Source: Siphonobacter sp047605205 (GTDB lineage: Bacteria > Bacteroidota > Bacteroidia > Cytophagales > Spirosomataceae). From it: a stretch of 64,000 bases of DNA. Where the stretch lies: positions 23,760 through 87,759 of the forward strand of contig JASGGE010000002.1 in assembly GCA_047605205.1 (NCBI GenBank). The letters are read 5' to 3'. Positions 43,443 to 51,443 of the stretch are shown here, in pieces; the first letter of the stretch is position 1; every line of letters begins with the position of its first letter. The position numbers were made by a program, and so were the translations under genes. The notes under the pieces are model-generated. The model was given only the letters and a program-made list of their open reading frames with translations. It was not told where the DNA came from and ran no database searches.

Positions 43443-46169
43443 ATGCACTATATTTTAATACGAATGTGCCTGATTTGCATGGCATACGTTATTCCACTAT
43501 CGCTTTTTGCTCAAAAAGCCCCTGATCAACTCCGTTTTGAATACGGTGATATTCAATTAGGTACAGGCGTAGAACACCCCCGCCTCAGCTGGCAGCTTAC
43601 CTCTACACAACGCGGGGCCGGCCAAACCGCTTATCAAATTCTGGTAGCTTCTTCTATTACGAATCTGAATAAAAATCAGGGCGATGCCTGGGACTCTGGC
43701 AAGGTTTCTTCGGCTCAGTCGGTATACGTTGACTATAAAGGTAAGCCGCTGGAAAGCCGCAAGCGTTATTACTGGAAAGTGAAAGTCTGGGATGAAAAAG
43801 GGAAAGTTTCCGATTGGTCAAAACCCGACTGGTGGGAAATGGGCCTCCTTAGCAAAGACGACTGGAAAGCCGACTGGATTGGTATGGCAGGTATCGTGGG
43901 CCAACCCGCCCGCTCTACGCAGGCCCGCAAAGATTTTACGGTAAAAGGGAAGCCCCTGAAAGCTCGTATTTATGCCACGGGTTTAGGCGATTATGTGCTT
44001 AAACTTAACGGACAACGAGTTGGCGATATGATGCTGACCCCCGGCTGGACCGATTACCTCAAAAAAGTATATTATCAGACTTACGATGTAACAGACTTAT
44101 TAAAAAGTGGAGAGAATCAGCTGGACGCTTTTCTGGGAAATGGCTGGTGGAGTGGTGGCCTTGGCTGGGGAGGCGGTTTTCATCGCTATTCTACCGGTCC
44201 GCTTAGGGTGCTTTGCCAACTGGAAATGACCTATGAAGATGGTTCTACCGAAATCATTACCTCAAATACCAGTTGGAAAATTCGGCTTTCACCCGTCACA
44301 TACGACTCGATGTATCACGGAGAGCATTATGACGCTCGCCAGGAAGCTTCAGGCACTGAGGCCGACGGTTGGGTAACGCCCCTTGTCCTGAACACGGCTC
44401 AGAATCAAACCACTCTTTTTGGGCCTAATGCTGGCAACAATGCTGCTGAGCAAGCCGCAACCTTTGACATGAAAAACCTGCAAGTAGTGGCTCAGGAAGC
44501 TCCGCCGGTTCGGGTTATTGAAACGAAGAAAGCGGTCAGTGTTACCGAACCTAAACCAGGGCATTTTGTCTTTGACTTCGGGCAGAATTTTGCAGGAATT
44601 GTACACATTTCCATTCCTAAAGGCGTTTACGGACAGGAAATAAACCTGCACTTTGCGGAATTATTGCATGATGATGGCACCGTTGCTCAGGAAAATTTGC
44701 GTTCGGCCAAAGCAACCGATCGCTATACCTGCAAAGGCGGCAAAGAACAATGGGAACCCATGTTTCTTTATCATGGTTTTCGTTACGTGGAAATCGTTGG
44801 ATATCCTGGAAAACCAACTGTAAATGAGGTAATTGGCAAAGTAATCCACACCGATTTCAAGGCGATTGGCAACTTTAGCTCTTCCGAAGAACTTCTGAAT
44901 AAAATTTATTCAAACGCTCGCTGGACCCTGAAAAGCAATGCGGTTTCTATTCCAACGGATTGCCCACAGCGTGACGAACGACTGGGCTGGATGGGCGATG
45001 CCCAGATTTTCGTTGCTTCTTCCAGTTATTTAATGGATATCAACGGTTTTTGGGCGAAATATTCCAGTGATATTGCCGATTCGCAGCATCCCTCAGGCTA
45101 TGTCTATGATGTTAATCCCAAAATTGTTGTTAGCGGGCCATCCAAACCCGCCTGGGGCGATGCTACACTGATTGTGCCCTGGACAACCTATGAGTTTTTT
45201 GGAGACAAGCGAATTTTAGAAGCTCATTATAACAGTATGAAAGCCTGGGTAGATTATATGGATAATCATCCTACTACAAAAAAAATGGGGCTTTATTATT
45301 TTGCCAATCAGGATGAATCCTGGTTTGGATACGGCGACTGGGTTCCGGTGGTAGCCTCTCCCAGCAAACCCATTGGCGGAGCCTACCAGATCTATTCCAA
45401 CAACCTATTGGCTCAGACCGCAACGGTATTAGGCAAAACAGAAGATGCTTCAAAATATGCGGCCTTAGCCAAGCAATACACGGCAAAGTATAATGAGCTG
45501 TATTTCAAAGACAATAATTACGAAGGAAAAACGCAGGCTGCCAATCTGATGCCTTTAACTTTTGGTATTGTACCCGAAAACCTGCGAGCTAAAATCGTTC
45601 AGAATGTGGCTAATGACGTGAAATCCCGCAATGATCACTTGTCGACGGGCTTTATTGCTTCACAACAAATTCTGCCCCGGCTGTCTGATTATGGCTACAC
45701 TGATCTAGCTTATAAAGTAGCCACCCAAAAGACCTATCCGAGCTGGGGATATATGGCTGAAAACGGAGCCACCACCATGTGGGAACTCTGGAATTCGGAT
45801 AAAGAAAAACCAGAAGGTATGAACTCACGCAATCACTTTGCCTATGGTTCAGTGATTGAATGGTATTTCCGTTATCTGGCCGGCGTCGAACCGCTTACGC
45901 CTGGCTTTAAAACTTTCCGCATTGCCCCAAAAATTCCAGAAGGACTTAACTGGGTAAAATTCGATTATCAATCACTTTATGGCCCTATTGTAGCGAATTG
46001 GGAGAAAAAAGACGGTAAAACGATTATGTCCGTCACGGTTCCACCGAATACGCAGGCCGAAATAACCTTACCCATAAAAGCAGGCCAATCAGCGACTGTG
46101 GATGGCAAGAAACTAAAAGTCAATACAACAACGCTGGTAGCAGGCAGTTATCAGATTGAAATTAAATAA
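43443..46169 (+). CDS. Exported alpha-L-rhamnosidase, GH78
   Basis: A 908-residue glycoside hydrolase with a signal peptide (cut after LSLFAQ). The order is an N-terminal Fn3-like domain (LRFEYGDIQLGTGVEHPRLSW), the rhamnosidase N-domain with YATGLGDYVLKLNGQRVGD, the concanavalin-like domain (FDFGQNFAGIV), the (alpha/alpha)6 catalytic barrel with TDCPQRDERLGWMGDAQ (acid residues, about 504-520) and a C-terminal beta domain. It removes terminal rhamnose from plant or bacterial glycans in the periplasm or at the surface. There is no SusC/SusD pair beside it, so it is not a standard polysaccharide-utilisation locus. Confidence 0.95.
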   Translation: MHYILIRMCLICMAYVIPLSLFAQKAPDQLRFEYGDIQLGTGVEHPRLSWQLTSTQRGAGQTAYQILVASSITNLNKNQGDAWDSGKVSSAQSVYVDYKGKPLESRKRYYWKVKVWDEKGKVSDWSKPDWWEMGLLSKDDWKADWIGMAGIVGQPARSTQARKDFTVKGKPLKARIYATGLGDYVLKLNGQRVGDMMLTPGWTDYLKKVYYQTYDVTDLLKSGENQLDAFLGNGWWSGGLGWGGGFHRYSTGPLRVLCQLEMTYEDGSTEIITSNTSWKIRLSPVTYDSMYHGEHYDARQEASGTEADGWVTPLVLNTAQNQTTLFGPNAGNNAAEQAATFDMKNLQVVAQEAPPVRVIETKKAVSVTEPKPGHFVFDFGQNFAGIVHISIPKGVYGQEINLHFAELLHDDGTVAQENLRSAKATDRYTCKGGKEQWEPMFLYHGFRYVEIVGYPGKPTVNEVIGKVIHTDFKAIGNFSSSEELLNKIYSNARWTLKSNAVSIPTDCPQRDERLGWMGDAQIFVASSSYLMDINGFWAKYSSDIADSQHPSGYVYDVNPKIVVSGPSKPAWGDATLIVPWTTYEFFGDKRILEAHYNSMKAWVDYMDNHPTTKKMGLYYFANQDESWFGYGDWVPVVASPSKPIGGAYQIYSNNLLAQTATVLGKTEDASKYAALAKQYTAKYNELYFKDNNYEGKTQAANLMPLTFGIVPENLRAKIVQNVANDVKSRNDHLSTGFIASQQILPRLSDYGYTDLAYKVATQKTYPSWGYMAENGATTMWELWNSDKEKPEGMNSRNHFAYGSVIEWYFRYLAGVEPLTPGFKTFRIAPKIPEGLNWVKFDYQSLYGPIVANWEKKDGKTIMSVTVPPNTQAEITLPIKAGQSATVDGKKLKVNTTTLVAGSYQIEIK

Positions 46170-46185
46170 CTATATATTCACTTGC

Positions 46186-46212
46186 TTGAGACGTTGCTTT
46201 GCAACGTCTCAA
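46186..46212. repeat. Palindromic REP-like repeat, copy 2
   Basis: Perfect 12-bp inverted repeat TTGAGACGTTGC/GCAACGTCTCAA with a 3-nt loop, 17 nt after the rhamnosidase stop codon. It shares the core GAGACGTT/AACGTCTC with the repeat at 42137. It may also terminate the rhamnosidase transcript. Confidence 0.75.
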
Positions 46213-46318
46213 CGTGTTTATCAGGATATAAAAATTTATCGCAGTTTTATACAGGAATGTTCTTACCATTCAGCCTAATTTTCATTTAACGAATTGAATA
46301 ATTAGTTGTTTTGCAGAT

Positions 46319-46954
46319 ATGCTGCACATTAAAAATTTCCAGAAGGCTTATCATGGCCGAACGGTACTGCAAGTTTCTGATTTACAATTAGGCGATGGAG
46401 TCCATTGGTTAAGAGGTTCAAATGGTTCAGGAAAGAGTACCTTCTTCCGGTGCGTAGCGGGTATGCTACCCTGCGAAGGCGAGATCTGGCTCGATAACCA
46501 GTGGGAAGTACAGCGTAATCCGGTAGCATTCCGGTTACGGGTAAATTATGCTGAAGCGGAGCCCCTTTATCCAGAATACCTATCTGCCTTTGATTTAATT
46601 ACCTTTATTGCAAAAGCAAAGAAAGCCCCCGTTGGGCAAATGGATCGGCTTGTGGATGCCATGGAAATCAGGGAGTTCTGGAAACAGCCCGTAGGTACGT
46701 ATTCCTCCGGAATGCTAAAGAAAACATCCCTGATTATTGGGTTTCTGGGTTCCCCAAAATTGATTATGCTCGATGAACCGCTGGTTACTATTGACGACCG
46801 GGCCGTTTCAAATGTTTGTCAGTTGATTAACCAATATCATCAGGATGGGGTAAGTTTCTTGCTTTCTTCGCATCAGGACTTTCGTTTAACCGATCTGGCT
46901 CTGGACTCTGCTTATATCATCCGTGATCAGACAATTAAAGAAGCGGTATCCTAA
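46319..46954 (+). CDS. ABC transporter ATP-binding protein
   Basis: A 211-residue ABC ATPase with Walker A RGSNGSGKSTFF, signature YSSGMLKKTSLI, Walker B KLIMLDEPLVTID and H-loop LLSSHQDFR. The signature begins SSG rather than SGG, as in many gliding/antibiotic-type ATPases. The ATG is preceded, five bases away, by TTGTTTTG, a -7-like element. It pairs with the membrane protein gene 17 nt downstream. Substrate unknown. Confidence 0.9.
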   Translation: MLHIKNFQKAYHGRTVLQVSDLQLGDGVHWLRGSNGSGKSTFFRCVAGMLPCEGEIWLDNQWEVQRNPVAFRLRVNYAEAEPLYPEYLSAFDLITFIAKAKKAPVGQMDRLVDAMEIREFWKQPVGTYSSGMLKKTSLIIGFLGSPKLIMLDEPLVTIDDRAVSNVCQLINQYHQDGVSFLLSSHQDFRLTDLALDSAYIIRDQTIKEAVS

Positions 46955-46971
46955 CCCTTTTCCAACTTTTT

Positions 46972-48057
46972 ATGTTAGCAGTTATTTATCGCAGTCTGGT
47001 CAGTGAATATTACCGTCAGAATGCTGGTTTCTTTCTGGTAATACTGATGCTTGCGTTTGGTATCCTCCGCTCCGATCATCACATTGCCCTGTTTATGTTT
47101 GTGATGTCTTCCCCCGGAATACTCCTCTACATTGTGCTAGGCTGGGCAGTCTATACAATAAAAAGTATGGGGTTTATCCGCTCGCAATTTCGGCATCCTG
47201 CCTATTCATTTCTATATCATTTACGAACCGTTTCACTACTCAGGCGGTATGGACAATGGTTTCTGATTCAGGTTGGGCTACAGCTACCTGTTATTGCCTA
47301 TGCCTTCTGGATGAGTTTTTCAGCCCTGAAAACACAGCAATGGTTCGTACTGGGAAATATCATTTTTGCAGTTCTGTTACTATGTATTCTACCTGTTCTT
47401 TTTTACGAACGAATCCTTCGGAATTCCAGTCCGGAGGTACAGGTTCGTAGCTTTATTCGTAATTGGGCATTACCTTATCCCCTCTTTTTTATTCAGTATT
47501 TACTTCGGCAAAAAGCTTTATTAGTTCTTCTAACTAAACTATTTTCAGGAGCCGTTTTAGCAGGTGTTTGCCTCTTATATCCCACGGATGATTACGACGA
47601 GCGTCTGCTTTCCTTAGGGTTACTGATTGGGAGCCTCGCTCATCTGGGAATCATACACGAAGGCTATCTTTTTGAACATTCGTATTTACTCTTACTGAAA
47701 AATTTGCCCCATACGTTCGTCCAGCGATTTGGACATCAGCTTATACAGGTTACTCTTTTATTTCTGCCTGAACTGATTCTATTATTCCGTTATTTACCCA
47801 CCGGGGTATCGTTTCTGTATGTAGCAAAAGCTTTTGTATTTAGTTCAGGCATGTGGTTAGCTGCCATTAATCGGCTTTATCAGCATCACCAGAGTAATGA
47901 ACAACAAAGTATGCTAGGACTTTGGGGCTTTATTGGGGGCTTATTGCTAATTATGTTTCGGATTGACGCCAGCTTAATCGGAGCTGCTCTATGGAGCTAT
48001 GCCATCTGGGCCAACCGTATGTATTACTATCACTCTGAATATATCGTAGAGCCCTGA
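46972..48057 (+). CDS. ABC-type membrane subunit, family not recognised
   Basis: A 361-residue protein with about nine hydrophobic helices across its length and no extracellular domain. It starts at ATG 46972, 17 nt after the ATPase gene, which marks it as the permease of that ABC pair. The second half contains LRRYGQ-like and RQKAL basic loops typical of cytoplasmic coupling segments. I could not assign it to a named permease family. ABC-2-type exporters of lipids, peptides or polysaccharide have a similar size. Confidence 0.7.
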   Translation: MLAVIYRSLVSEYYRQNAGFFLVILMLAFGILRSDHHIALFMFVMSSPGILLYIVLGWAVYTIKSMGFIRSQFRHPAYSFLYHLRTVSLLRRYGQWFLIQVGLQLPVIAYAFWMSFSALKTQQWFVLGNIIFAVLLLCILPVLFYERILRNSSPEVQVRSFIRNWALPYPLFFIQYLLRQKALLVLLTKLFSGAVLAGVCLLYPTDDYDERLLSLGLLIGSLAHLGIIHEGYLFEHSYLLLLKNLPHTFVQRFGHQLIQVTLLFLPELILLFRYLPTGVSFLYVAKAFVFSSGMWLAAINRLYQHHQSNEQQSMLGLWGFIGGLLLIMFRIDASLIGAALWSYAIWANRMYYYHSEYIVEP

Positions 48058-48133
48058 TTCATTAGTTTGCAGTATCTGATAACCGGTTATGGGATATACA
48101 TAATTCTGCCAAACGTTACCTTTTTTCCATTTG

Positions 48134-49240
48134 ATGAAAACGCTATTCGCTCTTTTTTTTCTACTTAGCCCTATGCTCCTTGCCCAAACCCGCTTCCGTG
48201 AAGATACTGGCTTGCCAATTGGTATTTTAAAAACCGGAACACTCAACGCCATTACGGATGTCGCAGGGGTAAAAGTTGGGCATGTCACGATCTTGCAAAA
48301 AACCAATATCAATACGGGTGTAACGGCAATTTTACCTCATGACGGAAACATTTTTCAGCAAAAAGTACCGGCAGCTATTTTCGTAGCGAACGGTTTCGGC
48401 AAAATGGCAGGAATCAGTCAGGTAAATGAATTAGGAAATCTCGAAACGCATATTATTCTAACCAATACCCTCTCAGTAGCCGCGGCTATGGAAGGACTGA
48501 TTAGCCACACCCTCGCACAGGCAGGAAATGAAACCGTCCGCTCGGTAAATGCCGTAGTCGGCGAAACCAATGATGGAACGTTAAATGATATCACAGCTCG
48601 CCATGTAAAACCAGCCCATATACTAGAAGCTATTAAAACAGCAAAAAGCGGCCCCGTCCTGGAAGGTAATGTTGGAGCCGGTGCGGGTACTATTTGCTTT
48701 GGCTGGAAAGGTGGCATTGGCACGAGCTCACGCGTGTTACCCAAAAAATCGGGTGGCTATACCGTAGGTGTTTTGGTACAAACCAACTTCGGCGGCGTGC
48801 TGGAAATTAAGGGTGTTCCTGTTGGAAAAGAACTGGGCAACTATTTTCTGAGCGATCAGCTCAATGATCCAGCCGATGGTTCCTGCATGATTATCGTCGC
48901 TACAGATGCTCCTCTTACGCATCGTAATCTGGAGCGTTTGGCAAAAAGAGCCTGGTCGGCTTTGGCTAAAGTAGGCGGTATTGCCAGTAATGGTTCGGGT
49001 GAGTATGTACTGGCTTTTTCTACGAATGAGAACATTCGCGTACCATTCAGTAGTAGTAACCGCACACAAGTAATAGAAGAAGTTACCAATGATGCGATTT
49101 CCCCTTTATTTCTGGCAGCGATAGAAGCCACGGAAGAAGCCATTTTAAATTCATTATGGGCAGCTCGTACCACAACTGGCAAAAATGCCACTATCGAAGA
49201 GTTACCCCGTGATAAAGTAAAAGCCTTATTGAAGAGGTAG
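48134..49240 (+). CDS. Exported P1-family peptidase (DmpA/L-aminopeptidase type)
   Basis: I use ATG 48134 (MKTLFALFFLL); a TTG just before it is unlikely. The 368-residue protein has a signal peptide ending in LLAQ. Landmarks of the self-cleaving P1/DmpA family are NAITDVAGVKVGHVTI, FVANGFGKMAG, GETNDG, and the glycine-rich GNVGAGAGT with the cleavage/catalytic Ser in IGTSSRV (about residue 196). These enzymes cut after self-processing and release D- or L-amino acids or beta-peptides from amides. The neighbours give no substrate clue. Confidence 0.93.
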   Translation: MKTLFALFFLLSPMLLAQTRFREDTGLPIGILKTGTLNAITDVAGVKVGHVTILQKTNINTGVTAILPHDGNIFQQKVPAAIFVANGFGKMAGISQVNELGNLETHIILTNTLSVAAAMEGLISHTLAQAGNETVRSVNAVVGETNDGTLNDITARHVKPAHILEAIKTAKSGPVLEGNVGAGAGTICFGWKGGIGTSSRVLPKKSGGYTVGVLVQTNFGGVLEIKGVPVGKELGNYFLSDQLNDPADGSCMIIVATDAPLTHRNLERLAKRAWSALAKVGGIASNGSGEYVLAFSTNENIRVPFSSSNRTQVIEEVTNDAISPLFLAAIEATEEAILNSLWAARTTTGKNATIEELPRDKVKALLKR

Positions 49241-49823
49241 TCCGGGTTATGAGCGTGTAAAATGGGTTAAAAACGATCAGAATACGTTAAATAACTACAA
49301 TTTATTGATAATCAATAACTTACTCAACTATTTCCAGTTAGTGTATTAAAATCTGCCTCAAACTTCCTCATCTTTCTCTGTAATGTTCTTTTCCCAGATA
49401 GGCCATATAGCCACGTTAAAGCCATACTTCTTCCGCAGGCCAATCGGCCCTCAAGTCAATGGTCGATACTATCAGCAGGAATAAGCAGGCATGAAGTAGA
49501 AATGATTTTGCAAAACGTTGAACAGCCTAAAACGAATCGCAACTAAGTTCGTTCTGCCAGAAAGGTGTACGAAAGGCCCTTTTTGTGTCAGTACAATATC
49601 AATTTTTGACCATTAAATAATTTTCAAGAGTATAAACTATCAAAAAAACTTAACCTCATATTAAAAAAAATATAGTCTTTATTCTAAAAAAAGCCCATTA
49701 TCTAATTTATAACTTTGATATTCAGCAGAAATTCGAAATTATATATTGAATTACCCCCAAATACAGAATATTTAACAAAGCCTGGTTTAGTTAGGCTATT
49801 CTAATAAATACAACAAAAATGTC
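49241..49823. other. Intergenic region without a recognised gene
   Basis: About 580 nt after the P1 peptidase gene. I see no open frame with a plausible start, no tRNA and no strong hairpin. The last ~200 nt are very AT-rich and lead into the promoter of the RNA gene at 49834. Confidence 0.6.
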
Positions 49824-49831
49824 TATTTTTG
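49824..49831 (+). promoter_or_regulatory. -7 element of the 6S-like RNA gene
   Basis: TATTTTTG is a perfect TAnnTTTG. It places the transcription start at about 49834-49836, exactly where the closing stem of the predicted RNA begins. No good TTTG -33 was seen. Confidence 0.6.
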
Positions 49832-49833
49832 TG

Positions 49834-49963
49834 ACGTTCAGATGCTTAACAACGTCTGAATGTCTGGTTGGATTTGGGAGTTTTCTCAAACCAATCCAAA
49901 ACAGACAAAGGTTGAAGGTTGAACGTTATTGGGCAGAGGCTTTGTCTCTGCCCAATTTTTTTA
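49834..49963 (+). ncRNA. Probable 6S-like regulatory RNA
   Basis: A transcript of about 130 nt, defined by a promoter and a terminator, with no convincing ORF. The 5' end ACGTTCA (49834-49840) pairs with TGAACGT (49920-49926). Inside lies an unpaired bubble (20 nt on the 5' side, 12 on the 3' side). An inner hairpin follows: TGTCTG (49861-49866) pairs with CAGACA (49902-49907) and continues with GGTTGG, TTT and GAG pairing to CTC, AAA and CCAATC. This closing stem, central bubble and long terminal hairpin is the 6S RNA architecture, which mimics an open promoter and traps RNA polymerase. 6S-Flavo and Bacteroidales-1 RNAs are the known relatives. An alternative 5' hairpin (TTCAGA/TCTGAA) could also form. 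Confidence 0.55.
49928..49956 (+). terminator. Terminator of the 6S-like RNA gene
   Basis: Perfect 11-bp stem ATTGGGCAGAG/CTCTGCCCAAT with a 7-nt loop, followed by TTTTTTT. Confidence 0.9.
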
Positions 49964-50020
49964 GCTTTTATTTCCCCTTATATTTCATTCATTTTCAAAC
50001 CTTTACCACTATTAAAAGTC

Positions 50021-50443
50021 ATGAAAACATTCGTTATATTCTTAGCTACCGCACTGCTACTTTCACCCACTCACGCGGCAAAGAAAGATCCTCTGGTCCT
50101 TATCTTCACTAATTTGAAAAATACAAGAGCTTCTATTATTGTTGGCGTTTTCCGCAAACAGGATACCTTTACTAAAGATCCTTATAAAGGGTATAAACTT
50201 GACCCCAAAGGGGGTTCATCCTCAACTTTATTTATTGACGATTTGCCCTATGGTGAGTACGCCATTGCGGTATTTCAGGATGAAAATGGCGACGGTAAAC
50301 TAACTACCAATTTTATCGGCATTCCGAAAGAACCTTATTGTTTTTCCAATAATTTCCGCCCGAAGGTCTCTGCTCCCAAATACGTACAGTGCAAATTTGA
50401 TTATTCCGAAAAGAGTCATCAATTCTATCTACAGTTGATCTAG
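50021..50443 (+). CDS. DUF2141 exported protein
   Basis: I start at ATG 50021 (MKTFVIFLATALLL); the longer frame upstream runs through the RNA terminator and is not coding. The 140-residue product has a signal peptide ending in THAA and a single DUF2141 domain with FTNLKNTRASIIVGVF, LPYGEYAIAVFQDENGDGKL and a C-terminal CKFDY strand. DUF2141 proteins are small beta-sandwich periplasmic proteins of unknown role. The gene lies just upstream of prmA, 38 nt away. Confidence 0.85.
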   Translation: MKTFVIFLATALLLSPTHAAKKDPLVLIFTNLKNTRASIIVGVFRKQDTFTKDPYKGYKLDPKGGSSSTLFIDDLPYGEYAIAVFQDENGDGKLTTNFIGIPKEPYCFSNNFRPKVSAPKYVQCKFDYSEKSHQFYLQLI

Positions 50444-50481
50444 CCAATCTGTTTGGCTGAATGCTTTTGTATTTTCGCAAC

Positions 50482-51312
50482 ATGAATTACTACGAGCTTA
50501 AGCTTTTTGTTACCCCGGCCTTTGCCGACATTTTTGTTGCCGAACTGGCCGAAATCGGGTTTGATTCTTTCGTTGAAGAAGATCAGTACCTCTTAGCCTA
50601 TATCCTGGAAGATCACTACAAGACTGAGGCCATTGATGCCCTGCTTGATCGGTATGAGCCCCTTACGGGGAAGCTTGCGTATGCCATTGAACCAATAGCT
50701 AAACAAAACTGGAATGCAGAGTGGGAAAGTAATTATCCGCCTATTGATGTAAAAGGACATGTGTTAGTACGGGCGGGATTCCATGAAATGGATAGTAGCG
50801 GGTTTGATTACGAAATAGTGATTAACCCCAAAATGTCGTTCGGAACAGGGCATCACGAAACAACCTGGATGATGCTTGCCCATCAATTAGAGATTGAGCA
50901 GAAGGGAAAAACGGCTCTGGATGTGGGTTCAGGAACGGGTATTCTGGCCATCATGGCTGCTTTACAGGGGGCAAGCCGGGTATCCGCTTTTGATATTGAA
51001 GACTGGGCTACTGAAAATGCCATTGAAAATACACAGCTTAACCACGTCGACCAAATTGTTAATGTCCGCCAGGGAACAATTGAAACGGAGCCAGTAGCTC
51101 TTTATGATGTGGTTTTAGCAAATATTAATCGAAACATCCTTATCCGGGAAATACCAATCTATAAAAGGTATTTAGCGGAAGGTGGAACGCTCGTGGTTAG
51201 CGGTTTTTACGAACACGATCTGCCAGAAATTCAGGCAGTAGCGATGACAACCGGCCTGTCCTTACATTCTGTTATGATTCGTAATGGCTGGGCCGCAGCT
51301 CGTTTTATTTAA
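50482..51312 (+). CDS. prmA: Ribosomal protein L11 methyltransferase
   Basis: I choose ATG 50482 (MNYYELKLFVTPAF), since TATTTTCG, a near -7 element, lies four bases upstream; the ATG at 50461 precedes it. The 276-residue enzyme has the N-terminal L11-binding domain, QNWNAEWESNYPP, the SAM loop ALDVGSGTGILAI (about residue 145), and the catalytic VVLANINRNIL. It trimethylates ribosomal protein L11. A terminator follows. Confidence 0.95.
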   Translation: MNYYELKLFVTPAFADIFVAELAEIGFDSFVEEDQYLLAYILEDHYKTEAIDALLDRYEPLTGKLAYAIEPIAKQNWNAEWESNYPPIDVKGHVLVRAGFHEMDSSGFDYEIVINPKMSFGTGHHETTWMMLAHQLEIEQKGKTALDVGSGTGILAIMAALQGASRVSAFDIEDWATENAIENTQLNHVDQIVNVRQGTIETEPVALYDVVLANINRNILIREIPIYKRYLAEGGTLVVSGFYEHDLPEIQAVAMTTGLSLHSVMIRNGWAAARFI

Positions 51313-51346
51313 ATTATTTACGTATCTTTTCTTGAATTTCCCACCA

Positions 51347-51383
51347 AAAAAAGTCCCTTCCTGAAAACCGTTGGGGCTTTTTT
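51347..51383 (+). terminator. Terminator of prmA
   Basis: Stem AAAAAAGTCCC/GGGGCTTTTTT with one wobble pair and a 15-nt loop, followed by TTT. Confidence 0.7.
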
Positions 51384-51443
51384 TTTATTGATATTGGCGA
51401 AAACTAACCGCTTTAACGTTTAGGTATAGATTCCATCCCAACG

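Noticed and set aside
49819..50112. Open frames crossing the RNA gene and its terminator
   Set aside because: They run through a strong hairpin and T-tract, have no recognisable domain, and the DUF2141 protein clearly begins at 50021 with a signal peptide.
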